From the NCBI RefSeq assembly GCF_000247695.1, contig NW_004624801.1:4042098-4106097 (forward strand): DNA of 64,000 nucleotides. The letters run 5' to 3'. Shown piece after piece: positions 10,546 to 21,575 of the stretch. The position numbers and the translations under genes are program-made. Position 1 is the first letter of the stretch. Each line of letters begins with the position of its first letter. Below the pieces are notes generated by a model. That model worked only from the letters and a program-made list of their open reading frames with translations. It was not told the origin of the DNA and searched no databases. This DNA is from Heterocephalus glaber (Eukaryota; Chordata; Mammalia; Rodentia; Bathyergidae).

Positions 10546-10771
10546 TCACTTGAAGCACTGTGGTATCCCACTTTGCAAGTAACCTGGAAAGAGAAGCAGA
10601 GGTAAATGATGATGGCGATGACTAACAGCAAGATTGCAGATGGTGAAGTTCTAGCTTCTACAGTTCTGAGCCCCAGAGGCTCTAGAAGATTCTTTCACCT
10701 TTGAATTTCTCAAGCAACCCCAGCACCCTTACCAGTTACAAAAGTCAGTGGCCTCACAGCCTTTTATTTCC

Positions 10772-10803
<32 letters not shown>

Positions 10804-10989
10804 GCTTAAGCTCATTAAGTTGGACCTTTTTTTAATAAATAATCTTGACTTCTAAAGTTAATAAGTGACAGAATTGAGTATCAAATCCTCATTTGCCTCA
10901 AATGGATAGCTGTGTCCCTCACCATGATGACACCTACCCTGCTGGGTGATTGGTGGGGATTAGCTGTATTGATCCAGGCAAAGCTCCGA
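10546..10989. other. Unique sequence with a poly-T tract
   Basis: A run of 25 T lies at 10779-10803 and is not attached to an obvious SINE body. Otherwise no recognised feature. Confidence 0.5.
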
Positions 10990-11145
10990 AATGAATGCTC
11001 AACACTAATGTGTACAAGTTAGTATTATTATCAACTCCATTTTACAAATGGATAAACTAGGATGAAATGTTACAGGCCTTTGCAAAGGTCACTGACCTGC
11101 TATTATGTACTAGCAAATGGCAGGGTCAGCAATTGAACCAATGCA
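10990..11145 (-). mobile_element. MIR SINE
   Basis: Reverse MIR: TATTATTATCAACTCCATTT, TACAAATGGATAAACTAGGA, AAAGGTCACTGACCTGC, and GGTCAGCAATTGAACC at the head end. Confidence 0.75.
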
Positions 11146-11837
11146 ATGACAAGAGCTGTGGGCTTCACCTTGACCTTGGGAGGATCCTTGAGAAGTCATC
11201 TGTACCCTCCACTCATCCAGAGGTAAATGTCTGGTGGACCTTGGGTAAGAGCTTGAAAAGCTAGAGCAGCCTCTTTCTCAGCTTATGTTGAGCTGAGAGA
11301 AGCAGAGGCAGGTAGGGTCTTCCAGCACTCAGCTCAGATGTCAGGTGCTGGGAATATCGGCTCCTCTTTATCTGAGGTCTTGTGCAAATGGACCTGTTCC
11401 CATCAGCTTCCCGCTACAGGCCCACCCTACTGGCCCACTAATGCCACCACTGTGTGCACTGTGTGCAAGCAGAAATCCAGTTAATGCATCCAAAGAAGAA
11501 AAATCACAATGTCAGATCTGCAGAGATGGTTCAATTGAAGGAATATTGATTGTCACAGAGAATCTTCTCACTTTTTTCACGTACTAAGGCTGCTCCCCTA
11601 GGTGCATATAAATTCATCAAATATTGTCAGAGCACATATTCATGCTTGTTCCTGGCATTGTTGGGACTGCTTGGGCTTTAGTCCTGCTCATGGTACCTGT
11701 CCCAATTGGAGTAATGGCAGGGATGTGGATGAAGAAAGGATTTTGCCAAGACATTGCATCTTGGCACTTTCCTCAAGATGAGGCATGTTCCCATACTGCC
11801 ATCTGAACTAGACTTCAATGCTACCATGTGTGGGACC
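11146..11837. other. Unique non-coding sequence
   Basis: No repeat recognised. Three small plus-strand open frames (11345-11587, 11624-11806, 11754-11990) do not resemble known proteins; the last runs into a MIR. Confidence 0.4.
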
Positions 11838-11945
11838 CAAGGAGGATATAGTTATGCCCATTTTCCAGATGGAATGGGCAAGGTTAAGCAACTCCTCCGT
11901 GATCACACTGAGTGCATGTTAGAATTTGAACCTTGGTTTTCTAAC
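11838..11945 (-). mobile_element. MIR SINE fragment
   Basis: Reverse MIR core: TTATGCCCATTTTCCAGATG, AGGTTAAGCAACTCCTC, GATCACACTGAGTGC, AGAATTTGAACC. Confidence 0.7.
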
Positions 11946-12707
11946 ACCAAATCCAGGACCAATTCCACCCCACCGTACTTTTACCCATAAATGGTGACTC
12001 TGTTCCCATCAGGACTGGACATGGGTGGGATCCTCTTGGCTCTGGTTCACTCAGTTGGTACTATGGATTGTGCAATGACTGTTGGTCCAAGCCTGGGCAG
12101 AGATTCGAGAAAATCCATCTCCCAATGCACAGATTAGCCTGAAGACATAGAAGACTGACTTTTAGAGTCTGACACTTGGAATTGACAGGATGCTGGAATG
12201 GAAATTGTCACCTCTGACCCCCAAAACGGTTTACTGAGCTGACACTAGCCCAAAGTAGAGGTTGAACAACCCTGAGAAAGTTACATGAAACCTCCTGAGG
12301 TCATCTTAGCCCATTGTGACCCATATTTTGGAAAAACTGACCAAGAAAAGGGGTTGGGTGGCCAAGCCCTGGGACACCCTTGCATAGAAAGTACCAAGAC
12401 ACCATGTGGGAAATCATGACCCCAGAGGATTTAGACCAGCATTTCCTAAGTGTATCCCAAGAAACAGAAGCTCTGCAGGCCTGAAGAGGTATTGTCACTT
12501 TGGGGTAAAATAAAACAGGTTGTTTTGGTCTAGAGCATCTCAGAGCCTTTATCATCTTGACAATAATCGTAACAGCTGTGTCAGCTGCAACCCAAGGCAA
12601 CCTGCACTATTCATGTCTTAGCTCATTTCAGCCTTGTGACTCTATGGAGCAGGTACTGCTGTTATCCCACTTTACAGCTGAGTAAACCAAGGCACAGGGA
12701 GAGTAAG

Positions 12708-13267
12708 TGTCTTAGTTACTTTTTTAATTGCTGAGACAAAATGCCTGACACCAAAAGGCAGAGTAGAAAAGGTTTATTTTGGTTCACAGTGGTAGAGGTT
12801 TCAGTCCATAGTTAGATGACTCCAAGACAGTATGGCATGGCAGAGGGGCATTGCAGAGGAGAAACCATTCATAGCAGGCAGAAGGCAGCAAGACAGCAAG
12901 CAGTTGGTCGGGGATTTACCTCAGTGGTTCTGCTGCCTGCTTTGCAAGCCCAAGGTCCCAAGTTTGATCCCTGGTACCAAAAAAGAAAGAAAGAAAGAAA
13001 GAAAACAAGCAGCAAGTAATGAAAGCAACCCTCTTTCTGTCTCTTATATTCTATCTAGGCTACACATCCTTAGAGGGGTAGCACTCACATCCAGGGTGGG
13101 CTTCCCCATTATCCACACCCAGAAGATGCCAAACAAATCAGTGGACTAATTTAGTAATCACACACTCTTGATGCCAGCATCACACACTCTAGATTCGGCT
13201 GCCTCTGAAAAGCCCCACCTATGGCCTCATAAAGCTTTAGGGGGACATCTAGACACATGCCATAACA
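12708..13267 (-). mobile_element. MaLR-type LTR inside a MIR, with GTAAG target duplication
   Basis: On the plus strand it begins TGTCTTAGTTACTTTTTT, continues AATTGCTGAGACAAAATGCC and GAAAAGGTTTATTTTGGTTC, and ends TAGACACATGCCATAACA. GTAAG flanks it at 12703-12707 and 13268-13272. It was later hit by an ID element at 12904-13005. Confidence 0.92.
12904..13005 (+). mobile_element. ID SINE inside the LTR, with (GAAA)n tail
   Basis: TCGGGGATTTACCTCAGTGG (A box region), TTCTGCTGCCTGCTTTGCAA, GTTTGATCCCTGGTACC (B box and GTACC end), then AAAAAA and a (GAAA)n tail. CAAGCAG flanks it at 12897-12903 and 13006-13012. Confidence 0.92.
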
Positions 13268-13330
13268 GTAAGGGACCTGCCCCGAGTCAAACATTGTTAA
13301 GTGATGGAAAGAGATGAGAACAGTATATCC

Positions 13331-14440
13331 AGTCCTGGCCTCTTCACAGGACTCTAAGAGACAGATGTACAATGTAGTATTTCCCAAACTTCAGCTCTTA
13401 TCTGCCCTGCCCATTTTCTCCCAGAGAATCTCCTAGGACTGGGAATCTATGAAATATCTGAGAACTGGCTCAATTAATTCTCCTGATTGGCTGGCTTTGG
13501 AGCTCCTGCCACTGCACACTTGGACACAAAAGCAAGTTGACATAGTGTCTGAGATGCTGCTCTTTCTTGTTCCCCAAGGAAGCTCCTAGGCTGAGGCTGG
13601 CCTGAATCCAGAGGTGGAAAGTCCTGGGGAATCCAGACATGCTAGGTCCAGCACCCTCACCTCTCAGCTCTCCTCCCCGGGCCACCTTGAAGCAGGTAGC
13701 TGAGAAAAGCAGAATGGACGCCACTGTCTTTCTCCTCACCAATGCCCCTGGCTGAACCCCAATTCTGAGGCATCCCGGCCAGAAGCAGAAAGAAACTCTC
13801 CATGGATTGGGCTCAGCCCAGAGGAATAAAGATGCCAATCACACTGGGCAGCTGGCCCTCTCCACATCCTGGGGCTCAGCTCCACTTACTTGCCATTTCT
13901 GCCTTGATCAGATGTTTTGGCTGGAGCCCTCAGCAGGTGCACAATGTGGGATTTCATTCCCAGGGGCCTTGGCCAAGGGCCCATTTCCTCAGTGGGAGAG
14001 GGGACATGGCCTCAGTAGGAGAATATCAATAGGAACCCATGGTGGGAAGACATAGTTGGCTAGAGCTGCTGATAGGGTAATTAATTCTACTTAAGTGAAA
14101 TGTTACTAATAATTAAATGTACTAATTAAGAAAAATTGGATCAGCTGTTGTTGGTGTTGTAGAGCCAGGAGCTCCACCGACACATTTCTTGGGCAGCTTC
14201 CTGCTGTGAGTGGATGGGACTAAACATAATGAACATTGTCCCTTTGGGGCCCAAGTGAAGCTGGAAGAGTGAGGAGCTGGAGAAGCCCCCAACATGGGAG
14301 GAAGCTGCAAGCTTGGGGTGCCTGTAAAGTGACAGGTCCAAGAGGCTGGAGGAAGACACAAGGGTGCCACATTTCAGATCAGAAGGATCTAGAACCTGGC
14401 CCCACTAAACCCAAGTCATACACAGTCCAGGAAGGCTGTG
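13331..14440. other. Unique sequence with an AT-rich patch
   Basis: Mostly unique. An AT-rich patch at 14070-14145 holds several TAATTA-type sites (GGTAATTAATTCTACTTAAG, TACTAATAATTAAATGTACT, AATTAAG), possibly a homeodomain cluster. No gene recognised. Confidence 0.4.
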
Positions 14441-14454
14441 CCACAAGGGGGCAG
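14441..14454 (+). promoter_or_regulatory. CTCF-like motif
   Basis: CCACAAGGGGGCAG matches the CTCF core pattern CCASNAGRKGGCRS at every position. It lies in unique sequence outside a recognised repeat. Occupancy cannot be judged from sequence. Confidence 0.55.
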
Positions 14455-14654
14455 CTGAGGGTGGCTCTGGGAGTGGCAGTGAGATGCTAAAGTGACTCTG
14501 GTGGCCAAATCCAGTGATGGCAAAGAGACAGGGACAGAGGCCAGATCGGGGATGGGACAGAGACAGTACATGTGTTCCAAAGAGAGTTCTCCAGTGCTCA
14601 GTGGAGCAGGTGAGCAGGCAGCACAGAGTCACAGGAGCCAGAGCTAAAGACAGA

Positions 14655-14990
14655 TGCACCCGCTCAGGCAGGGCTCCTCGGCGTGGCACCAGTGACATTT
14701 GGAGTGAGACAGTCCTTTGTTGTGAGGATGTCCCCTGCCTTATAGAATGCTTAGCAGCATTCCTGGTCCCTACACGTGAGACACAAGGACTGCCCCCCAT
14801 CCCACCAATCGAAAAGGTCCCCAGGGGCTGTGGGCATAGCCCAGTGGTAGATCCCATGCTTCCTTAGCATGCACAAGGCCCTAAGTTCAATCCCTGCTGA
14901 GCCCAAAAGAAAAAAGTCTTACCAGACATTGTTAAATGTCCCCTGGGGCCAACATCACCCTTGGCTGAGGACTGCCAAGCAAATTAAAAA
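14655..14990 (-). mobile_element. MER20 (hAT-Charlie DNA transposon), split by an ID
   Basis: Reverse MER20: GTGACATTTGGAGTGAGACA, GGATGTCCCCTGCCTTATAG, AATGCTTAGCAGCATTCCTG, GTCCCTACACGTGAG, then after the ID, AGACATTGTTAAATGTCCCC, TGGGGCCAACATCACCC. Non-autonomous element without coding capacity. Confidence 0.8.
14824..14916 (+). mobile_element. ID SINE inside MER20
   Basis: GGGGCTGTGGGCATAGCCCA, GTGGTAGATCC, CTTAGCATGCACAAGGCCC, TAAGTTCAATCCCTGCTGAG and an A-rich tail. It is more diverged than the GTACC-ending IDs and ends differently, so it belongs to an older subfamily. Confidence 0.88.
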
Positions 14991-15642
14991 CAAAACCTCA
15001 GCATGCGAACACATCCTCCTCCCCCATAGGGCCCAGCTCCTGGCCGGCTGCCCCCACCTCACGTTCCTCCCTAGGTCCTGCATCTCCAGCTGGACAATGA
15101 CCTAAGGGACAGAGTGCAGGGAGGTTTTAGGGGGCAGGGTTCGAAGCAGCAGACATCTACGAGCAAGCCACTGGCCCCTCTAACGGCAAAAGGTCAAGGA
15201 GACCTCAGACAGGGTGGACAGCCAGCCCACCTGAGCTGGGCTGGTGCCCAGGCCTAGCCTGACTGCCATGGGCAGCCCCTCCAACCTGGTCCAGCATCTA
15301 TTCCAAGCTCGGTTTCCTACCCTTCCAAGGTCCCTTCCATAGGCAATGTGTGGCCTGTCCACAGCATGGAATCAGGATTCCTCCCAAGTATGGTGGGGGG
15401 AAGAAGATAGACTCAAAAATATTGTGTGATTTTATCATGTGCTGTGTCCACAGTACAGAGATCTTGGGAGTCAGATGCAAGGAGAGGGGAAGAGGATAAA
15501 GTGTCCCCTTAATGAGTCCAAAGTTTGCCTCTGGGGAACTGAAAATGCTTTGAAACCAGCTAGAGGTGATGAAGGTACTAAATGCTTCTGGATTGTATAT
15601 GTTCAAGTGGTTACTTTCGTGTTTTTGAAACTTTTACCTCAA
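14991..15642. other. Unique non-coding sequence
   Basis: No repeat recognised. Small open frames only. Confidence 0.4.
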
Positions 15643-15790
15643 TCTTTTTTTCAGAACTGAGGGCCTTCATGCTGAGCTACTTCCCCAGTTCCCTCTTTTT
15701 TTTTTTAATTTTGAGGTAAGGTCTCACTAAGTTGCTAAATTTCCCAGCCTGCACTCAAACTTTCAATCCTCCTGCCTCAGCCTCTCTATT
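15643..15790 (-). mobile_element. B1-dID composite SINE, truncated
   Basis: ID-like part (GAACTGAGGGCCTTCATGCT, GAGCTACTTCCCCAGTTCCC), T-rich linker, then reverse B1 (GAGGTAAGGTCTCACTAAGT, TCCTCCTGCCTCAGCCTC) that stops before the usual ACAGGTGTG end. Confidence 0.85.
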
Positions 15791-16227
15791 TTGTAAAAGT
15801 AAAGGTCCTTCTAGCTCTAAGCTTCAGTGCTTGCTTATGATCCAGGCAGAATGGGAACCAAGGCAAAAAGGAAAATGGGTTTACTCTCCTCAGGGACAGA
15901 CCCAAATAAATTAGAAAACAGAAGGCGCCAGTTCCCACTCTGCCCATTGAGCGAATACCACAGGAACAAGCTGTATGAGCTACAAAACTCTCTATAGATG
16001 TAAGGCACATTATTACCAAGGCACTCTCTGTGACCTTGTTGGTATTCTTCTGAACACAGCCTGGGCAGGGCTGGACACGAAGGAGCGAGTGAGCCGCATT
16101 AATGTGTGCGCATTAAGGGCAAGAGCACAGAGGTCTTCAATACAGTGGCCCGGAGCAGCTATTATTATTAGAATGATATCAATTAATAATGAAGCTGTGA
16201 TTCCTTGCTTCCTGGGTACGGGAGGCT
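15791..16227. promoter_or_regulatory. Unique sequence with candidate conserved non-coding block
   Basis: From about 15960 the sequence is repeat-free, with GCCGCATTAATGTGTGCGCA, TTAAGGGCAAG, CAGCTATTATTATTAGAATG and ATATCAATTAATAATGAAGC. It has dense TAAT cores and retained CpGs. This resembles developmental enhancers, by inference only. Confidence 0.38.
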
Positions 16228-16325
16228 GCATAATGTACCTGCATGCATTTGCACAGTTAATCCTCTCTGCAACCCTGAGTAGAACCATTTTACAGATGAG
16301 CAATGGCAAACCAAAAGGTTTAATA
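16228..16325 (-). mobile_element. MIR SINE fragment
   Basis: Reverse MIR: GCACAGTTAATCCTCTCTGC, AACCCTGAGTAGAACC, ATTTTACAGATGAGCAATGG. Confidence 0.65.
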
Positions 16326-16331
16326 ATGTGC

Positions 16332-16745
16332 TGTGCTAGTGATCTACCGCTGGGTAACAAATCATCCCCACACTTAGCAGCTGAAAGCAGGCAGATGTGC
16401 TCTCACGCGTCTGGGGGTCAGGAGTCATGGGTATAACTCAGCAGGGTCCTTGTCACAGGGTCTCTCACAGGCTGCAGCACAGGGCTGGGGTCTCGTCTGG
16501 CGGTTCAGCTGGCGAAAGATCCACGTCCAAGTGCAGGTGGCTGTCCGCAGGATTGGGCTCCTTGGTGAGTATGAGACTGAGGGTTTCAGTTCTGGGCATT
16601 TGGGCCTCTCTAACATGGCACCCCACTTGCTTCATCACAATCTGCTGGCTGAAAAAACACTAGAATCTGCTAACAAGATAGACACTGTGATGCACAGTGG
16701 CCCGGGCACAAAGTGGCATCTCATCACCACGCTGCCTCCTCTTGG
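16332..16745 (-). mobile_element. MLT1-like LTR, degraded
   Basis: TACCGCTGGGTAACAAATCA, TCCCCACACTTAGCAGCTGA and the following GGGGGTCAGGAGTCATGGG correspond to the reverse end of MLT1-type LTRs. GGGCCTCTCTAACATGGCAC and the CACAAAGTGGCATCTCATCACC stretch fit the interior. Boundaries are approximate. Confidence 0.55.
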
Positions 16746-17957
16746 TTAGAAGCAAATCACCACGCTAGCCCATGCCCGAGAGGAGGGTTGCACCAGCACA
16801 TGGACCCCAGGAGGTGGCCTTCAAGGAGGAGTCATCTCCAAGTCTGTCCACTGTGCTTTCCAGAGGTTGGCAACAACCAAAGTGCTGAGCTGCCTGCACC
16901 TCAAAGATTTTGAAGGGGCCCAAGCTCACTCCATCACAGTGCTCTTTCCAGGTGCTTCTGGGGTAGGCAGGGAAGGGGGATGCAAGGAAAGAGAGAAAGA
17001 AAGCGAGAGACCTTTCTGTAGAACAAAGGATGCACTGAGCTCTTCCTGACCAGGCCACACTCATGGGGCTGGTCCTCCAGGACCCAGCCAGGAGCTCGAG
17101 CTGCCCCTACTGTAATGGTGTCCTCATTAGAGGGTGTGTGCTGCTGTATTTTAATTGCCTGGCAGAGCCCTGAGCACCTTGAGAGGAGACTTTGCACATC
17201 CTCCTCATCATGACTATTAATAGTCTGGGAACATGGTGGACTCCTCAGCCCAGGCTGGCAGCCCCCGCCCCTTGCCCTTCTTTCCCCCAGCCCCACATCC
17301 TGCTGCGACTGGGGGCAGCAGCTGGCCACCCTCTGCGACTGGCACAGTGCACACCAGGGAGACCTGGAACCTCTGAGCCCCTAGCAGATGGGCTTGAAGG
17401 ACTCAGTCTATCTCCCTGCACCACACCTGCTTGGGCAGGGGCCTCATCGCTTAGCTGTGTCTTCCCAGCAACCAGCGCGGTGCCCAGCAGGGGCCTCAGC
17501 AGCACCACTGGCCACCCATAGGGGCCCTCCATGAGAATGTGATGGGACACACATGAGGCCAAACTGGAGCAGGGAAAATTGGTCTCCACCAACTTCTCAT
17601 TTCCCATCTATCTGGGTGAGTGAGTAGTGTTCAAGGATTCCATACAGGAATAAGACCAAGGAAGAGGTGAGGGTCCCTCGGAGCAGCAGGTCTTGCGTTT
17701 GTGTGTACCTGCTGAGTGCCCAAGATGTGGCCATACAGTAAGTGGCCTCTTCCCTCTGCCACTTCAGGTGGGGGCTTCCATGCCTCAGTGTACCTTTAAC
17801 TTAGTGGTGGGTCACAAGGGAATACCCGCCCTCTATCCCCGCTCCAGTCTTTTCTCTAGGGATTGACAGTCCTGGAGACCTACAGGACTTAGGCTACCCA
17901 CTTCTAGCCCAAGAGGAGCCTCACTTGCTCTCCAAAATCCTTTTCACATAACTTCCC
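16746..17957. other. Unique non-coding sequence
   Basis: Includes a 17105-17235 patch with TCCTCATTAGAGGGTGTG, TGTATTTTAATTGCCTGG and TGACTATTAATAGTCTGGG (a perfect ACTATTAATAGT palindrome near 17212). This is enhancer-like by composition. A purine run (AGAGAGAAAGAAAGCGAGAG) lies near 16990. No gene recognised. Confidence 0.4.
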
Positions 17958-17959
17958 CA

Positions 17960-18023
17960 TTTTTTGGCTGGGGATCAAACACAGCACCTTGTGCCTCACC
18001 ACGGAGCCACATCTCCAGCCCTG
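17960..18023 (-). mobile_element. ID SINE fragment, reverse
   Basis: TTTTTGGCTGGGGATCAAAC, ACAGCACCTTGTGCCTCACC, ACGGAGCCACATCTCCAGCC correspond to a reverse, diverged and slightly shortened ID. Confidence 0.75.
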
Positions 18024-19087
18024 TACACAAACTTTGAACGGTCCCAGCATACATTTCTCTCCTGTGGATCATCATTGAGTCCCAAGTGAATTCTCTGACT
18101 TCCTGCTCACTAAAACGGAGATGACAATAGATATAATAGCAGGCAGGGCTCCTTCCACTACATCCATATTTACAATGGTCCCCACCTAGGGACTTGCATA
18201 AGCATCTGGCCTAACACTGCGTATACAGCAGGCTGACAGCTTCTGCCAAAGCAGTGATGTAGAGGCCAATGTTGCTCATAGCCTCCCTGGATTGAACAGG
18301 CTGGTAGCTGCATCATTCTTATCTGCAAGTCTGGATTACATCGTGGAGGGTGTGTGATCCAAAGGCCATGGAGATACCTTGGCTCTGCCAACAGGAAAGT
18401 AAATGGATCTCAGCCCTGAGAAGTCTTGGCCAAGCAAGGCCAAAATCAGTCTGCCCACCCCCTGTCTTTCCTTCCTACTTGTTCCTTCCCTGGCCTGCAA
18501 CCCCAGCCTGCCTCCTCCTGCCTTCCCAGGCCTGGCTTTCTTGTGCTGGGAGCAAAGAAAGCTTACTGAATTTTTGCAAGTACTTTGCATGGCGTCTGAT
18601 TTACAATTCATAACCTGGATTATACTGCGAGTTCAGCCTTCCGGGGTCGGTGTAATTTAGATCTCGGAAATATTTGCCATGCTTTCAATTCCCCTGACAT
18701 CTGAGGGATTGGAAATGGATTCCACCCCTGGAGGTTCACTGTTTGGAGAGGGCTATGGAGGGGTACAGGGGATGACAATGGCTCAAAAAGCAGGGTGAGG
18801 AGGCAGGCCCAGCAAGACAACCAGGGATAGGAAAAGAGCAAGTGAAGCTGCATCAGGAGAGAATGATAATATGCCTGAGAGAGGGAGCAGGGAAAGCAAT
18901 GACCGGGGCTTCTTTCACCAGACACATTGCTGTCCAAGAGTGTCACCAAGGGTCAGGGGACATCACACCAGCATCGCTGTATGGGGGAATGGCTTAATTG
19001 TGTGGAGCTGCTTAGGGCTGGGTGGAAAAACCCCATCTTCTCCTTCTCCCTCTGCCTTTCCAAACGAGGGACAAATCTCCCAGGTTC
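18024..19087. other. Unique non-coding sequence
   Basis: No repeat recognised. A small AT-rich patch with CTGATTTACAATTCATAACC near 18595 resembles conserved non-coding sequence. Confidence 0.4.
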
Positions 19088-19990
19088 CTTTTTTTAAGTT
19101 TTACTGAGATATTATTCACTTATGGTACAATTTGCCATTTAAAGTGTGTGATACAATGGCTTTCAATATATCCAGACTGGTGTACCTATCACCGCAATCC
19201 ATTTTTGAAAATTTCCATTTTCCCAAAAAGAACTCTGCCCCCTCCCTGCCAAGCTGTCACCCCTGGTTTCATTTCTTGGGGTTGCTGTAACAAATTACCG
19301 CACACTCAGCCTTAACATAATAGAAAGTGATTCGCTCATAGTTTTGGGGCCAGGGGCTGAACTCCAGGCATTGACAGGGCCGCACTCTCCAGAGGCTCTC
19401 AGAGAGGATCCTTCCTGCCTCTTCCTACTTCTGGTGACTGGACATTCCTGGGCTAGTGGCCACATCACTCCAGTCTCTGCCTCCATCTCTACCCGAAGTC
19501 TCCCTATGTGCCTGGGTGTCAACTCTCTACCTCTCTCACGCAACGACACCCTACCTCAGGTCTAGTATGAGCTCCTCCTGAAGTCCTTAAGTTAAAGGAT
19601 CTTCAAAGATAAAAAATCAGGTCACTTTCACAGGTTCTAAGGGTTATAACATGGATGTTTCTTTTCGGACGAGGCCACCAGTGGTCCTACTCTACTCCTC
19701 CAATATCCCCACCGATCTATTTTTGTCTCTATAAATTTGCCTATGCTGGACATTTCATATAAGCAGAATCATGGCCTTTTGAGACTGATCTTTTATTTCA
19801 CTTAACAGAATGTTTTCATGTCTATTCACATTGTAGCCCATATCAGTAATTCATCTGTTAATTGTTGAATGATATCCCATGGCATGGACATATGACACCT
19901 TAGCATCCATTCATTGTTTGATAGACATATGGATTGTTTCTAATTTTTGCTATTCTGCATAGTGCTGCCATGAAAACTGATGTATAGCCT
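19088..19990 (-). mobile_element. L1M-type LINE 3' region, interrupted by an LTR
   Basis: First block 19088-19258: TTTTACTGAGATATTATTCA, ACAATTTGCCATTTAAAGTG, ATCACCGCAATCCATTTTTG. Second block about 19695-19990: GTCTCTATAAATTTGCCTAT, GCTGGACATTTCATATAAGC, AGAATCATGGCC, TTTCACTTAACAGAATG. These are consecutive pieces of antisense ancient L1 3' sequence, separated by an LTR at 19262-19690. Confidence 0.82.
19262..19690 (-). mobile_element. MLT1-type LTR inside L1
   Basis: GGGGTTGCTGTAACAAATTA at the start, GCTCTCAGAGAGGATCCTTC, CTGCCTCTTCCTACTTCTGG, ATCACTCCAGTCTCTGCCTC and AGGTCACTTTCACAGGTTCT match the reverse order of MLT1-type LTRs. Neighbouring L1 sequence continues on both sides. Confidence 0.75.
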
Positions 19991-19991
19991 C

Positions 19992-20400
19992 TGCTATGGT
20001 TTAGATCTAAATGTCCCCCCAAAGTCTCATGTATTCAGAGGTGGGACTTGTGGAAAGTGATTGCATCCTAGGGGTGCTATACTCATTCATGGGTTAAGCC
20101 ATTGATTAGTTTACAGCTCAATGTGCTGTTGGGAGGTATGGCCTGGTTGGAGAAGGTGAGTCGCTGGGGAGCTGCCTTTGGAGGGTGTATCCTTCTCTCC
20201 GGTTCTTCCTGGTTTCTCTACTTCCTGGCTGCCATATTGGGCACCCTTTCTCTGCCAGGCCCTTCCTCCATGATGTTTCTGCCTTAAGCCTGCTAACCAT
20301 GGACTACGCACTCTGAAAGTGTGAACTGAAATAAACCTCTCCTCCTTTAAGTTGCAGGTGTTGGGTATTTTGTCCCAGTGATGAGAAAGTGATTAAAACA
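19992..20400 (+). mobile_element. MaLR-type LTR, uninterrupted reference copy
   Basis: Begins TGCTATGGTTTAGATC, contains AAAGTCTCATGTATTCAGAG, GGTTAAGCCATTGATTAG, CTTCCTGGCTGCCATATTGG, CTCCATGATGTTTCTGCC and GAACTGAAATAAACCTCTCC (AATAAA), and ends GATTAAAACA. Flanks gcctc / acccc give only a weak 5-bp duplication. This copy serves as template for reading the broken one at 6105. Confidence 0.88.
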
Positions 20401-20479
20401 ACCCCTAACTACTTCCTACCATTAGTAAAAATAGTGACTATTTCACATATGCTTTTCCCAAATCCCAAAGGCGTGGTGA

Positions 20480-20900
20480 GTACAGCAGGCAGCTTCCAAA
20501 ACTACCTCCACTGACCTCCACCTTCTGGCCGGTATTCATGTTCTGTGTGTGGGCGCGACCTGCAGACTGATTTCTAATGCTGGAATACGGGGAAGTGAAG
20601 GGATGTCACTCCCAAGATTAGGCCATAGCACTGACCTCTGGCTGCTCTCACTCTCATATTTGATTGCTGCTCACCAAGCTTCCTTGCGGAGAAGACTGTG
20701 GCAAAGAATTGAAGGCAGCCCCTGGCCAACAGTCCCCTGGGACTGAGGCCCATTGAACTTTGGAGATGAGTCTTCCCCCAGCCAAGACTGCCAACTGGAC
20801 TGCAGTCCATGCCAACTGCTTGATTGCAGCCTGGTGAAGCTCCCTGAACCAGAGGACCCAAGCTCTTTGTTATATAGAAAGAGACAATTAATACAGTGAG
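20480..20900 (+). mobile_element. MLT1-like LTR, degraded (first of two)
   Basis: GAGAAGACTGTGGCAAAGAA, CTGGCCAACAGTCCCCTGGG, GCCAAGACTGCCAACTGGAC, GATTGCAGCCTGGTGAAGCT and CCCTGAACCAGAGGACCC correspond to the interior of MLT1 LTRs. Boundaries are uncertain. Confidence 0.55.
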
Positions 20901-20959
20901 GCCATAGGAAATGAGCTTTGGAGGTCCTGGGCCACTGGGGTGTTGGGTTAGGGATGGGA

Positions 20960-21280
20960 TTATTCGGAACTGCTTCCTCGTTGTCTTTTAAGTGGCTCGC
21001 TCAGAACCAACTGCCACACATGAGGAGGCCCAGGCCATGTGAACAGGCCAAGTGTAGGTGTCTCGGCAGACAGCTCTAGCTGAGGACCCAGGGACGGGAC
21101 AGTCTTCCTGATACATCCAGCCACCATCCATCTGAAACCTTATGGGAGAACCCAGTGAAAACTGACTGATTGAGACTGGTCAATCCCAAAACCACAGGAC
21201 GTAGCAGTAATTAATAACAGTCATTGTTTCATCCCACTAAGTTTGGAACAGTTTATTATAAAACTATGGGAAATCTGAAC
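20960..21280 (+). mobile_element. MLT1-like LTR, degraded (second of two)
   Basis: ACACATGAGGAGGCCCAGGC, CATGTGAACAGGCCAAG and the 3' end AATAACAGTCATTGTTTCAT, CCCACTAAGTTTGGAACAGT, TTATTATAAAACTATGGG fit the MLT1 3' half. Same orientation as the preceding copy. Confidence 0.6.
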
Positions 21281-21303
21281 AAGGTAAAGACGCTAAGATC
21301 ATG

Positions 21304-21305
<2 letters not shown>

Positions 21306-21355
<50 letters not shown>
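21306..21355. repeat. (GATA)n microsatellite
   Basis: About twelve uninterrupted GATA units followed by an A/G-rich end. Confidence 0.97.
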
Positions 21356-21389
21356 AAAAAGGGATGGATGGGCTAATGGACATCACATG

Positions 21390-21575
21390 AACACTTATAT
21401 GTGCCAAACACCAGGTCAAATGACTCATTACATCATCACCTTTTTAATCATCACAACAGCCTTATGAGGTCAATGCCCATTCTCCATTAGTAGGTACAGA
21501 GACTGAGGCTCACAGAGCTTCAGCAACATCCCTGAAGTTACACAGGCAGTTCTCCTGACTCCAAAATCTGTGCTC
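21390..21575 (-). mobile_element. MIR SINE
   Basis: Reverse MIR: ATGTGCCAAACACCAGG, TTTTTAATCATCACAACAGC, CTTATGAGGTCAATGCCCAT, GACTGAGGCTCACAGAGCTT, AAGTTACACAGGCAG. Confidence 0.85.

Larger units (their letters stand above)
12600..13330 (-). mobile_element. MIR SINE split by an LTR insertion
   Basis: Left part 12608-12707 reads GCTCATTTCAGCCTTGTGA, GGTACTGCTGTTATCCCACT, TTACAGCTGAGTAAACCAAG, GGCACAGGGAGAGTAAG. The right part resumes at 13268 with GTAAGGGACCTGCCCCGAGT. The join is interrupted exactly by an LTR whose 5-bp target duplication (GTAAG) is present on both sides. Confidence 0.8.

Noticed and set aside
13380..13500. Possible further MER5-type element
   Set aside because: Only weak phrases match and no ends could be found.
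16811..16827. CTCF-like string CCCAGGAGGTGGCC
   Set aside because: Two mismatches at the conserved 3' end of the core make it a weak match.
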